Positions 1-10,499 of a stretch of DNA of 64,000 nucleotides are shown piece after piece; position 1 is the stretch's first letter; the number at the start of each line of letters is the position of its first letter. Position numbers and translations under genes: made by a program. The notes under the pieces are model-generated. The model made no database searches. It was given only the letters and a program-made list of their open reading frames with translations, and was not told the DNA's origin. This DNA comes from Sipunculus nudus (taxonomy: Eukaryota > Annelida > Sipuncula > Golfingiida > Sipunculidae): NCBI GenBank assembly GCA_026874595.1, contig CM049311.1, positions 50,099,676 through 50,163,675 on the forward strand, given 5' to 3'.

Positions 1-447
1 GATTCTAGGTCCAGTCTTTATGATTTGTACCTTGTTAACAGATGTTCACATTTTTAAAGGTCTCAAAAATAGAGAAAAAAAATCGTAAAAAAAATCGAAA
101 AATACAGGTGGCGCTACCAGTCTGCAGGAAGTGATGCAACTTCTCATGATCAATATGTATGCAAAGAAATCATGACCATCAGTGATATAGTAAATGAGAT
201 ATTGAAGTTTTTGTATGAAATTTTTGAATATTCTGGGGGGTACTTTGAGGCCCCATAGCTCAAAGGATATGGGTAACAGAGACCTAATTTTTAGTTTCCA
301 AAGAGATTTTTCATGGACCTCTCAGAATGTAAAGTTACAAGATTCTAGGTCCAGCGGTTACGATTTGTGCCAGGTTAACGGACGGACGGACGACGGACAA
401 AGAGCGATCGCTATAGCTCAGATGACTTACAGTCAGCTGAGCTAAAA
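1..447 (-). mobile_element. Tandem-core, palindrome-ended element (HINE/pearl-like), fragment
   Basis: This is the minus-strand end of the same family seen complete at 50934-52765. It holds the phrases for the family's core repeat (bases 1-30 and 340-380), the short 'ggtggcgc' box near 108, then a GACG microsatellite (381-400). It closes with an imperfect palindrome at about 414-444 (AGCTCAGATGACTT and AGTCAGCTGAGCT). Palindrome plus tetranucleotide microsatellite plus tandem core is the layout known for bivalve pearl elements and other non-autonomous Helentrons. The family name is inference. The element is cut by the window edge, and no coding capacity is visible. Confidence 0.6.
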
Positions 448-454
448 AAAGGTC

Positions 455-1990
455 GAACTTCTACGAAAACACTCTGCGTGCCGCCCATTCGCAATACTAC
501 AACTAGTGTTAACAAGTAACCAGGTCGCAAAAGTGGCAGCTTTGGATGGCGTACAGTGTTTGGGAACCTTGCTTGAAACGGCCTTAGCGGATTCAAGAAA
601 CCCGTGTGGGTGTCCCTTCACCACTAAATGTACCGCACGATGATGTAAACTCTGAGCTGTCTGGGTACGGTCTAGCCGTGACAAACACGACTCAGTTAGG
701 ACCCTACTGAGTCGTGACACAAGCCAAATTTAGAACCGCCCTGCAAGTCCACGCCACGCTTTATAACCGCATCTCCGCATACAGTCAGCAGGCAGACCGC
801 AGGCGGAAATCTCCCGTACATGCAGAACAATATACGAATATATTGGGTTAAAACGGAATATTTCACACACATGGTAGGTGTCCTTGGAGGGATAAGAAAC
901 TTATTAAAATGTCTAGTAGGTTTATTTGAAGTGACACGATACTTGTAAGCAAAGAGGCGTTGTAAAAAATTACAATATTTGCATCCTTATTAACTCGATC
1001 CTCAAATTAGATGTCCAGGCACTCTGGCCATAATGTCAGAGGGCCGATCTTGCGCTAGGTACGGTCAAGTCCTCAAAGGTTGCTTGAATAAGTTATGGCG
1101 GGAAACACAACTTCCGATGCTCGACCGAGAATTACTGATGTACATCGAGCGGGAACATCCTGACCGTTTGCAATTCTACACCGGTGGTATTCGCTACATA
1201 TGCTACGTAAGACACCGCGGGTAGGTTCGAGCGTGTTTCCGGTGCAAGCAAATGGGCCACGTGCAAAGAGACTGCTCAAAACTCGTTGCAGAACAAGAAG
1301 AACCTGAACCGACATATATATTTGTGGAAGTTTCCCCGTATTTACCGCGGCACCGACATCCTCTATCACCACCGCTAAGATACTTATCGTCGCCGACGAT
1401 GATCCGGATCCATTCCCGGCCCTAACCATTGTTGAGTCACCTGAAAAAGAAGAAGAAACAAAACAACCAGATCTCCAAAAACGCCGTTTTCCATCGTCTC
1501 CGACAGACCAGTCTGAATTATTTTCATCATTAAGGAAGCCGCCGAAACTCACGGTAATGGATAGGCCTGTACCGCTGCTTTAATCCCAGCTGGTACCACT
1601 GGCTCCCATCAGGTCTTCAACGCCAATGCCCGCTCCGATAACGCCTTGATGATGCTACTTTCACACTGCCCAGAACTCGGATGACAACCAGGATACGCAA
1701 AACGACTACGGCTTCGGATGACCCTCTCTTAGGCGAATCGCCGCATACCTTGGACTTCGCTTTGGAATCACATTCTACTACAATTTTAGAATGATTATTT
1801 CTTAATTGTTTTTTTGTTCAGAGTAGCAACTCTTAATATAAGAGGACTCGGAGATGTTAGTAAACAGGACTCTTTGCATACTAAAATAAATGAAAACATT
1901 AACCATACTAAAATAATTGAAAACAAAATTAATGTTATTTGTTTACAGGAAACCTTTATAAAGAGTATAGAATATAATAATATTACTTAA
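455..1990 (+). pseudogene. L1/Tx1-like LINE fragment: ORF1 plus start of endonuclease
   Basis: This is a decayed non-LTR retrotransposon. The stretch 455-640 translates to an ORF1-like segment (DGVQCLGTLLETALADS) that matches the ORF1 of LINE copies at 38.0 kb and 45.85 kb. The stretch 1033-1224 continues it (PMLDREL...YTGGIRYICYVRH). A CCHC zinc knuckle, CFRCKQMGHVQRDC, lies at 1234-1275. From about 1815 the endonuclease N-terminus begins (RVATLNIRGLG, then INVICLQETF) and stops near 1985. ORF1 binds RNA and the endonuclease nicks target DNA in this family. Reverse transcriptase is absent, so the copy is 3'-truncated or broken at the filler at 1959-2122. Several frameshifts and stops are present. 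Confidence 0.75.
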
Positions 1991-2122
1991 AAGTGGGGAG
2001 GGAAACTGGTGCCTAGCACTGCTGGTTTTGCTTTTACACCGTTTCACTGAATACCGTTACTGTCCGGTCGCTTTAAAGAGTATGGAATATAATAATATCA
2101 CTAAAAAGTGAAGTGGGGAGGG
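1959..2122 (+). repeat. 44-bp direct repeats flanking a 68-bp copied filler
   Basis: LINE endonuclease sequence at about 1959-2002 is repeated at 2073-2122 (AAAGAGTAT-GAATATAATAA and onward). Between the two copies, 2005-2072 is a near copy of 2915-2982, which belongs to the OTU pseudogene 900 bp downstream. The arrangement resembles templated insertion during break repair. Confidence 0.75.
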
Positions 2123-2879
2123 GAATTCTTTTGTAGTGATTGTGTTAACCCTTACTTAAATGACTTTCAAAGAGTCACAATACAGCGACAATACCCAACT
2201 GTCAGCAGAAGGAAATATAATAGTAACCAAGGAAATCATGAAGGGGCGTAACTGGGGGAAAGTATACAATTTTAAGTATAAGGGTTTATGTCATCAGACA
2301 AAAGTCAAACAGTGTTGATTTGCTCAAGTATGCACAGTCACAGAATAACTCCCCAATGTGACTTGGTTATATGACTACATGCATAAATGTGACTTCTTGT
2401 TCATTATGAAATGACAGGCACCAAGTGTCATGCATCTGAAGGGCATCCATTGTGAAGCGCATGCTGGATATCTGCTTCAATTTTATTTCTGATTAACTTT
2501 AGATTATAGATTTCATTGGCAACCATACTTCAACTGGAATCCTATTTTTGAATAAGTCCTTTCAGCAGACTGACAGGCTAACAGCGAAGTTTTCATACAG
2601 TCACTGTTAACTATTTTGTTGTAGGTTTCAGTCACTCTTTAAGCAAAGGAAAAGGGTCCTCTGAACCACCTGAATGGTGTTTAATCCACATGAGAGTTGT
2701 CTCAAACAGGCAAAGCTCCAAGAGGGTTTATTTCTTGACCGTTGGGTCTCCCCATAAGCAGTTATGTTCTCTTATCCTGTGGTATAAGATAGTGATAACT
2801 TATAAGCAGTTCTGTTTACTTTATATCTTTTAACAGCACGTGCTCCATTCTGATTGTCACAATTGACACATTTACATTT
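2123..2879. other. Stretch without recognised gene
   Basis: No reading frame of interest, RNA gene or transposon end was recognised. The sequence is of ordinary composition and may be the 3' flank of the OTU-containing element that follows on the minus strand. Confidence 0.4.
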
Positions 2880-3776
2880 TTAAGTACTGCCTTGAGATAT
2901 CAGGAAACATGGGCATTGGTGCCTAGCACTGCTGGTTTTGCTTTTACACCGTTTCACTGAATATCTTATCTGTCCAATCGCTCCTTCCCCAAATGTGCAA
3001 GTAACCACCGGCTTTATTCGCCATTTCTTCACAGCTACACTCTGATTTTTGTCTGATGCACTGGGGTATTCAAAATGCACAGCCATATAATGTCCAGTGT
3101 GTGACTTTTGAAGGCGACATATACTGGTTTTGAAAATTGAGGGTTCCTGGCAAGGCATGATATAACAGCTAGGCAGCATTTCAGTAGAAGTGATGACAAC
3201 CAAGTTCACTTTATTTAAGATGCCTAGAAGCCTCTGATTTTATGCTCCAGTTGACCATTGCATGGTACAATGTGGATGTTGCAGCAACTCACTGACAAAA
3301 AGTTGGCGCAAAGTTTTAATCTGTATTGTATGACCCAAGTCCTGTGTTTTAAGCCCTGAAAAGATTGCATGTTCATCCACCATGGCTTGTAAGCCTAAGA
3401 GAAACGAATGATACAAGCAGTCACCATCAGAAGGTGCATCTAGGGTTTCAAAACCTCTGTCTTTTAAACGTATCTTGACTGTTAGCCGGTTCATTTGCAG
3501 TGTCGGGTCCCAGATAATGAGAAAAAAATATATCTGTGAATCTGTCTATTGTACATAATGTCGGCTGACTGTTCGATTTTGATAGGTAGGCCTCCCTGTC
3601 TTGTAATAGTGCAAAGCACGCTTAATCAGAGCCCCGAATGGGTGATCTTGTTCTTTTTTGTCTAGGTCACTTTTGATATCACTAAATATATATCGTAAAT
3701 TCTGGTCTGACATATCCTGCCAAGCTGTGTTCGTGTTTTCTAGATTTGTATTATGGAGGCCAATGCTAAAATACAT
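2880..3776 (-). pseudogene. OTU-type cysteine protease domain, broken
   Basis: Three minus-strand open segments (3776-3546, 3494-3240, 3209-2880) lie in the same frame and are separated by stop codons, with only one stop (3240-3242) inside the domain. The centre carries the OTU signature DGDCLYHSF with the catalytic Cys codon at 3417-3419. The C-terminal part carries HTGHYMAVHF with the likely catalytic His at 3090-3092. OTU domains are deubiquitinating-type cysteine proteases. In invertebrate genomes they occur in host genes and in several transposon proteins, including some Helentrons and retroelements. The neighbourhood is all mobile DNA, so I infer a transposon-derived copy. The segment upstream of the Cys is unrecognised. 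Confidence 0.65.
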
Positions 3777-4561
3777 GGGTTGAATGTCACGGGCTTTAAC
3801 GACGAATATTTTTTTATATTCTCGAGCAAGTAGCGATACATGAATTGCAACCTTATTTTGCTTGGATCTTTTATCTCTTCCCCTTTACCTCTCCTCTATG
3901 TTCCTGTTTCATTAAAATAATAGGCACAAAATCTTGCTACAGCAAGGAAAAGGTGATTCAGGGAACTTCAAGTCCATCATATCTTATAAGTTTGAGCATG
4001 TTTTCATTGTGACAAGTGGTCGCTTTTAGTGGGACTTCGCCGAAGCATTTGAATTTGTCTATTGTATATGTTGTTGGCTCACTGTCCGATTTTGGTGTTA
4101 AGGTAGGCCTAACTGTCTTGTAATTGCACGCTTAATCAGGGAACCTTTTTTTTTTATCTTGTTCTTTTATGTCTAGCTCATTCTTGAAATCACTAAATAC
4201 GCATCGCTAATCCTGGTCTGTGCATGTCCTGCCAAGCTGTGTTTGTGTTTTCTAGATTTGTATTATGGAGGCCAATGCTAAAATTCATGCCAATGCCACG
4301 GGCTTTTACACCGAATAAATTGTTTTTATATTCTTGAGCAAGAACCGATACATGTGTTGCAGCCCATGTTGCCTAGACCTTTTATCTCTTCCACTTTTCC
4401 TTTCCTCAATGTTCCTGTTCAAATAAAAATAGGCACAATCTTGCTAGTGCAAGGAAAGGGATGATTCGGGGCACTTCAAGCCCAACACATCTTATGTTTT
4501 TGTGCATGTTTTCATTGTGACTGGTGGTCGCTTTTGGTGGGACTTCACCGAGGCATTCTTT
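3543..4561. repeat. Tandem duplication of ~510 bp
   Basis: Sequence 3543-4050 is repeated at 4058-4561 with an offset of about 515 bp. Both copies share 'cctgccaagctgtgtt', 'tttgtattatggaggccaat' and 'gtggtcgctttt'. The copies have diverged by substitutions and short indels, so the duplication is not recent. The first copy covers the N-terminal segment of the OTU reading frame. Confidence 0.8.
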
Positions 4562-4606
4562 TTCAACATGTTTCTTTAACAAAGCAAGGAGGCGTCACTT
4601 CTCCCC

Positions 4607-4858
4607 CTAAGCATCTCTGTATGGTTCATATTTCAGCATAAACTGATCAATATTAGCAAGAATTGTATTTACTGCAGATGTAGCTTGTTGTCTGGTTTTG
4701 TATGTATCCCTCTTTCTCCTGAAACACATTGCAAAATCATGAACTATTAAAGAAGCATGGTTTCTTTGAAATATACATTGTGACACGCTGGCACACAGAA
4801 GTATTGGTCCCATTTGCAGCTCGCAGTTGCTTCCTTGCTTGGCAGCAATTGTCAACAA
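4607..4858 (-). pseudogene. Unrecognised 83-aa reading frame upstream of the OTU segment
   Basis: This open minus-strand frame has a protein-like middle (VNTILANIDQFMLKYEP) and sits just 5' of the duplicated OTU region on the same strand. It may be another piece of the same decayed element. I cannot assign a family. Confidence 0.25.
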
Positions 4859-5299
4859 CTATCATTTTAGGTGGCAGACCATGATTTTTAGCCACCTGTT
4901 GCGAATATTACATAACAAATTACTAACTTTATGCAGAGTTTCCCCCTTGGTGATTTGCCATCTAACTACCTGGCCATGTTCATTCATATACAAATAAATA
5001 AATATTGGTACTTCTACTTATTGTCTTGTTATCTGTTACCTTCATCTGTTACATCCATCTGTTGTGAGCCTGTGTTCCATGTGACCTGAAAGCTTGAGAG
5101 AAATGAATGAATCAATATACATAAACATAAACACACGTATGAAATGTGAAGACGATAACTGGAATCAATCCTTTGCAGCACGGCTCTGGAGTCGAACACT
5201 TATGCCATTACACCATACAAGACGATGCAAAGGTCATAGAAAAATGACGATATTTAAAACTGATCCAAAGGCAGTGAGGTAACTATATACAGTCATGAC

Positions 5300-6168
5300 A
5301 AGCAAATTCGTCGAATTAATGTCCCCCGCTTTGGGATCTTGTTGTTTTTCATGCTTTATAAAGGATGGACAGACAGACGGCAGACAGAAGCCAGACACTC
5401 CAAAACAAATCCAAACCAGGGTATGCAAGAGAGCAATCACTGACCAAAATTTGAATGAAATCGGATAACATTTAGGAAAGTTATCCCACAGAAACGAAAA
5501 CCTGACAGAGTGACAAACAGACCGACGGACATAAGGGAAACGAAAACCTGACAGACGGACAAAGTGACAGACAGACAGGGAAAAGCCAGACACTCTAAAA
5601 CTAATCCGCACCAAGGTATGCATGAGAGCAATATCTGACCAAAATTTGAATGAAATCAGATAATATTTTGGAAAGGATGACAGACAGACAGACAGATGCC
5701 AGACACTCCAAAACCAATCCCAACCATAGTAAGCATGAGAGCAATCACTGACCAAAATTTGAATTAAATCAGATAATATTGAGGAAAGTAATGGCACAGG
5801 TACGAAAACCTGACAGACGGATAGACAAAGTGACAGACAGACAGAAGCCAGACACTCCAAAACCAATCCCAACCAACGTAAGCATAAGAGAAATGACTGA
5901 CCAAAATTTGAATGAAATAGGATAATATTTAGGAAAGTTATCGCATGGAAATGAAAAGTTGACAGACAGACAAAGTGACCGACAGACAGACAGAAGCCAG
6001 ACACTCCAAAACCAATCCCAACCAAGGTATGCATGAGAGCAATCACTGACCCAAATTTAGATGAAATCGGATAATATTTAGGAAAGTTATCGCATGGAAA
6101 CCTTACAGAAACGGACAGACAAACCCAAAACAATGTCCCCCGCATATGTCAGACCATGTGGTCTGACA
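5300..6168 (-). mobile_element. Minisatellite-bearing element with terminal palindrome
   Basis: Five core units each contain 'gccagacactccaaaac', at about 5391, 5586, 5699, 5848 and 5997. The basic period is 149 bp, with length variants, and the units are joined by GACA/GACG runs. Both outer ends carry 'gtcccccgc' (about 5321 and 6136), and the right end closes with the perfect palindrome TCAGACCATGTGGTCTGA at 6149-6166. This fits a non-autonomous Helentron-like element with a tandem core. The long open frame across it on the minus strand is a by-product of the repeat. Confidence 0.6.
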
Positions 6169-6170
6169 GC

Positions 6171-7416
6171 AGTGATTTTGAGTTTCCTCACATACCGAGA
6201 GTAAAACAGAAGCTCCAAGAAATAACTAGAATACGGGTAGTCGACAGGCGACTACGTGTATCCGCCGAAATCAGAGTGGGTCGGATGAAGTGAGGCATTG
6301 ATTGAGTGGCAAGGGGAAAAAGAGTGAGGTGTGTTGCATATTAGCATTGATGTCTGCAGCCGAAATGTGTCTGTAGGTTGCGCCACCTACAACAAATCAT
6401 AAAAGCTGTCCAAGTTGTATACATACGCAAAGTTTTAGGCAGATAAGTCAAACCACTTCTTGTATATGAGTGATTTTATCCGACAGCAGACAAACAGAAG
6501 GACGCTGTGCCAAAATAGTGACAGGTGGCGCCATAAAACTTGTGTATGATTAAGAGCTATGTTAGGTCTATACACATGCAAAATTTGAGGAGGATACAGC
6601 AAACCAGTCCTGAGATATAAGCCTGGATGTCTGCAGCGTAAACATAAATGTAGGTGCCGCCACCTGCCGCAAAATCCGGAAAGCTATCCAAGATGTATAA
6701 ACCTGCATAATTTAGGCAGATATGTCAAATCACGTACGAGATGTGAGTAATTTTATCCCAGGGCAGACAAACAGACGATGTGCAAAACTGGTTGCTGCTG
6801 GCGCCACCAGTTTTGCATATGATGAAGAGCTCTGTGAGATCTATACACATGCAAAATTTTGGCCCAATCGGTCAGACCTTTCCTGAGATATGAGCTTGGA
6901 TGTCTGCAGCGTTAACGTGAATGTAGGTGGCACCACCTGTCATAAAATTAAGAAAGCTATCCAAGATGTATACACTTGCAAAATTTCTGGTGGATAAGTC
7001 CAACCAATGCAAAGATATGAGTGATTTTAACCCAAGGCAGATGAACAGATGGACGCTGTGCAAAAATGGTTGCACGGTGGCGCCTCCATTTTAGTGTATG
7101 TTATAAAGCTTTCGAACGGCTACATTTGTGCAAAATTTTTAGTCTGATCGGTCAAACGGTTCCCGAGATATGTGGGTTTATGTGTGGAGGAGTTTTCCGG
7201 AACCTATGCGGCGGCGGCGCCCGGCTGAAAACATAGTAACCGTAAAACTCTGTTCTGGCGGATACAATTACTGAAAAGACTAAGAGTACAAATGAATCGG
7301 CTGTTAAGCCGCTGCTTGTCAAGACAGATGTGGAAATTATGGAGAAATCAAAGGTCGGAGGTCAAGAGACAGAGGCTCAATCGAGGAGACCGGGCGGCCA
7401 AACAAAAATGCAGTAG
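6171..7416 (+). pseudogene. Reading frame split by the HINE insertion
   Basis: Bases 6171-6223 read SDFEFPHIPRVKQKLQE, and 7269-7413 continue in the same frame (TEKTKSTNESAV..., ending KTKMQ-like before TAG at 7414) if the 1045-bp HINE is removed between its two flanking T bases. Together this gives about 66 open codons with protein-like composition, rich in K, E, T and Q. The left part abuts the palindrome of the preceding element, so the true 5' limit is unknown. It could be a host exon or part of an older transposon gene. No family is recognised. Confidence 0.35.
6224..7268 (+). mobile_element. HINE: non-autonomous Helentron, complete copy
   Basis: The element starts AACTAGAATACGGG, followed by the palindrome GTCGACAGGCGAC and TGTATCCGCC at 6257-6266. 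It ends with GGCGGATACA at 7257-7266 and AT. TGTATCCGCC and GGCGGATACA are inverted copies set at unequal distances from the ends, which is the asymmetric terminal repeat described for Helitron2/Helentron elements. The interior holds core repeats of about 275-280 bp, each with a TGTCTGCAGC box and a 'ggtggcgcc' box. Flanking bases are T on both sides, as expected for T|T insertion. The same 5' end occurs at 10437 and the same 3' end at 30020-30101. It has no coding capacity. Confidence 0.75.
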
Positions 7417-7475
7417 GTCATCTTCTTCGATAACACGTAAACAACCCTTGAAAACACGTAAACAACCCTTGAAAG

Positions 7476-7655
7476 ATGGTAAAAGAAGTGTCCGATTTTA
7501 AAATAAGAGATCAATGCGTCCAGGTCATTATAACAGAAACAGGACAGGAGCAGACGTTAGCAGACGGCAAACGTATGACGAGTACAGCCAGTCAAGCCAG
7601 CAGAAGCACAGGAAGTTATAGTAGAAAGATAGACATAGATGACAAAGTAATATAA
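7476..7655 (+). CDS. Small unassigned open frame (59 aa)
   Basis: An ATG at 7476-7478 opens 59 codons and ends at TAA 7653-7655. The product (MVKEVSDFKIRDQ..., ending KIDIDDKVI) has ordinary amino-acid use with an S/T/R-rich middle. It follows the split frame above and a 21-bp direct repeat at about 7432-7474 that may have caused a frameshift. It could be the last part of the same gene. Function is unknown. Confidence 0.3.
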   Translation: MVKEVSDFKIRDQCVQVIITETGQEQTLADGKRMTSTASQASRSTGSYSRKIDIDDKVI

Positions 7656-7811
7656 CCTGAAACATTTTAAATTAGAAATATTTGGTTTCAAAGAATGCAC
7701 AATCAACTTGTTTTTGACAATTAAGTGTTGTTAAGTAAGAGGTCTTATCACATATGTGGAGCAATTATGACTTTATCAAACGCAACTGAAATGTAAACCA
7801 GTGATCTTTTC

Positions 7812-8523
7812 AGGTTGCGCTGTCAGAAACAATCGCCAAAACATGACATTAAATTATCCCTAAGACACGGCAGTTGGTGTGACAATTCCAACCTGACACT
7901 TAAAGAAATTATGCAGTTAACATATTTGTGGACAATCGGTTGAAAAACATATGATGAATGAGCTACAAGGAAGTAGTGAAACTGGTAGATTGGAGCAATT
8001 TTTGCAGGGAAACGTGAGGAAACTCTCTTGTCGGAAAATCGAGAAAGAAAAAAAATCGGCGGTCCTGATATTGTGGTGAAGATAGACGAATCTAAATTCA
8101 GCAAACGGAAACACCACCAAGGTCATAACGTGAAAGGTATTCGGTGGCCAGGGAAAAAAGACAATAGAAAAAAAACATCTTGATGGTTGTTGTTGCTGAT
8201 AGCTCCCAAAAAAAGTAGCATCCGTTAATTGAAAAGCATATAGACAAGGGAAGCACAATTTTTAATACAGTAACTATTGGAAAGGTTACGGCTGTTTAAG
8301 TGAACGTGGTTATAAATATTTCACTGCAAACCATAGTAATTACTTCAAAAACCCAGTATCAGGCGTACACACCAATGGAATAGAAGGTGACTGGCAAAAG
8401 GCGAAAAGTGTGTATATGCCGCGTTTCGGGGTAAAATCAAAGCATTTACCAGGTTACCTATCGGTTCATAGTTGGCAACCGTATCATGAAGGTTCTAATG
8501 TATTTACACGTTTCCTGCGATAA
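7812..8523 (+). pseudogene. Merlin (IS1595-like) DNA transposase, broken
   Basis: Three frames together show a Merlin-type DDE transposase. The stretch 7854-7940 reads LRHGSWCDNSNLTLKEIMQL, the N-terminal signature. The stretch 8070-8140 reads GPDIVVKIDESKFSKRKHH, with the first catalytic Asp at 8085-8087. The stretch 8275-8520 is an uninterrupted 82-codon C-terminal part containing NHSNYFKNPVSGVHTNGIEG with the catalytic Glu at 8383-8385, and ends at TAA 8521. The second Asp region (about 8255-8275) is damaged by indels. Merlin transposases cut and paste DNA and are related to bacterial IS1016/IS1595 enzymes. A possible splice acceptor (cttttcag) precedes the segment at 7812. No terminal inverted repeats were found, and the copy is dead. 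Confidence 0.75.
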
Positions 8524-8705
8524 GCCAAATAACTGTACAATGGAAACTGCAATTAACAGAATTGTAAATTCTGTAACAGCACCTCGTCGAATTAACAGAA
8601 GAGTTGATGTAGATAAGATATGTAGATATGTATATATTTATTGTTTCCCATATTCAGATGGAAGTATACAGAAAAAAGTATAAGGCAAGAACAATACAAT
8701 ATAAT

Positions 8706-10425
8706 ATAGAGATTGAAAAAAAACTAGATGTGTCGGAACGACACGAATGCCCCCGTCTGGGGCAAATTAGAAACATTTGTTAAATTTTGTAAAAAATTTA
8801 AAGTTCAGGAAGTGTTGTATGGTCAAAAGTAGGTCAACAAGGGCAAAATGCAAACTCGATCTGTAAAGGGTCATTATCAAGCAACACACCAAAAATCATG
8901 CCAGTATCTGCAGGCATTGTGAAAAAAAGTATATGTGCATTTTTCATGAAACTTTCTGTCTTTCATGAAATTTTCTATGTTCAGGATCTGTCGTATGGTG
9001 AAAAATAGGTTAACTGGGACGAAACGCGAACTCAATCTGTAAGTGGTCATTATGCGCCCACAGACCAAACATTAGGCCAGTATCTGTAAGCATTGTATTG
9101 CGAATCTAGAATATTAGCAAAAGTTGATAATCATTTATAAATTTAAATTGGAGAGGTATATACCATGTTTCATAACAATCCACCAAATGCTTCCTTAGAA
9201 GAAAGCTCCTAAGTTTTTTTCTATACTAAGCTCTGTGACCTTGAAAAGTAGATCAAGATCACCCATCTTTGAACTTGACCAAGATTTTGTAAATATAATT
9301 CAATAGCACTGAAGTAATGAAGTTCCTGTGTTGAATACCTTTGGAGATATCCTGCACAAAAGGCCAAAATTGAACAAAATCCGATAAAATTTCATTAAAA
9401 AATCAGAAATTGCAGGTGGCGCCACCAAAATTGTGCAGCACATACATACCATCAGTCCCAATGATCATAGTAAGTTTTGTGAAAATCCACACAATGGTTC
9501 CTGAGATATAAACTTCTGAGTGTTTTTCTATAATCAGCTCTAAAATGTAGAAAAATGGGTCAAGGTCACCCATCTTCGAACTTGACCGAGATTTTATCGA
9601 TATACATCTTCACTGATGAAATAGAATTCCAACGGTGAATCCTTTTAGAGATATCCCGCTCACAAGGTAAAAGTTAACAGACGCGGAACGGACGGACGGA
9701 CGGACAGACACCGGACAGACAGATGGACAGACGGACAGCTTGGGTGACGACAATAGCCCATCAGCCTATGCGCTGAGGGCTAAAAACGGCTGTTCATGTT
9801 TATTTGTCATGAAAATTTCTATTTTTCATGAATTTTTCTAAGTTTAGGAGCCGTAAAACGGTCAAAAGTAGGTCAACCGGGACGAAACGCGAACTCGATC
9901 TGTAACTAATCATTATCTGCCCACACACCAAAAATCAGGCCAATATCTGCAGGCATTGCGAAAAAAAAGTCCGTACATGTGTATTTGTCATGAAAATTTC
10001 TATTTTTCATAAAATTTTCTAAGTTTAGAAGCCGTAAAACGGTCAAAAGTAGGTCAACCGGGACGAAACGCGAACTCGATCTGTATCTGGTCATTATCTG
10101 CCCACACACCAAACATCAGGCCAATATCTGCAGGCATTGCGAAAAAAAGTCCGTACCTGTGTATTTGTCATGAAAATTTCTCTTTTTCATGAAATTTTTT
10201 TTTAAGTTTAGGAGCCGTAAAACGGTCAAAAGAAGGTCAACCGGGACGAAACGCGAACTCGATCTGTAACTGGTCATTATCTGCCCACACACCAAAAATC
10301 AGGCCAATATCTGCAGGCATTGCGAAAAAAAAGTCCGTACAACTGTTTGATTTCGGAATGACGGAATGACGGACACGGGTAAAACTATATGCCCCGGCCA
10401 TTTTGTGGCGGGGGCCTAAAAATAA
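8706..10425 (+). mobile_element. HINE-like element with 182-bp core repeats
   Basis: The 5' part has a small palindrome (TGTCGGAACGACA, about 8731) followed by 'ccccgtctgggg'. The 3' end shows 'gccccggcc...ggcgggggcc' hairpin sequence at about 10390-10417. Core units carrying 'aaacgcgaactcgatctgta' recur near 9870, 10053 and 10235 (period 182-183 bp). Older divergent units lie near 8840 and 9020. Short open frames on the minus strand across the units are repeat shadows. No gene is present. Confidence 0.65.
9094..9790 (+). mobile_element. Nested tandem-core element inside the 182-bp family
   Basis: The core unit at 9060-9100 is interrupted after 'aagcattgt' and resumes near 9795 with 'tttatttgtcatgaaaattt'. 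The inserted segment has its own 'ggtggcgccacc' box (9416), two diverged copies of a 'gaacttgacc...attttgt' phrase (9270 and 9578), and a GACG/GACA microsatellite (9682-9740). It ends with a palindrome-like AGCCCATCAGCC...CTGAGGGCT. The layout is that of another pearl/HINE family. Confidence 0.55.
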
Positions 10426-10499
10426 CCTCAAGAATTAAAACTAGAATACGGGTAGTCGACAAGCGACTACGTGTATCCGCCATATTGGAGTGGTATAGA

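Noticed and set aside
5170-5222. tRNA-like stretch on the minus strand (TGGTGTAATGGCA and TGTTCGACTCC)
   Set aside because: The A-box-like and B-box-like phrases are too close together to form a cloverleaf; at best a tRNA-derived fragment.
5234-6145. 303-codon minus-strand open frame with repeated hydrophobic Cys/Leu/Ser segments
   Set aside because: It lies over the 149-bp minisatellite and GACA runs; periodic sequence without stops, no protein signature.
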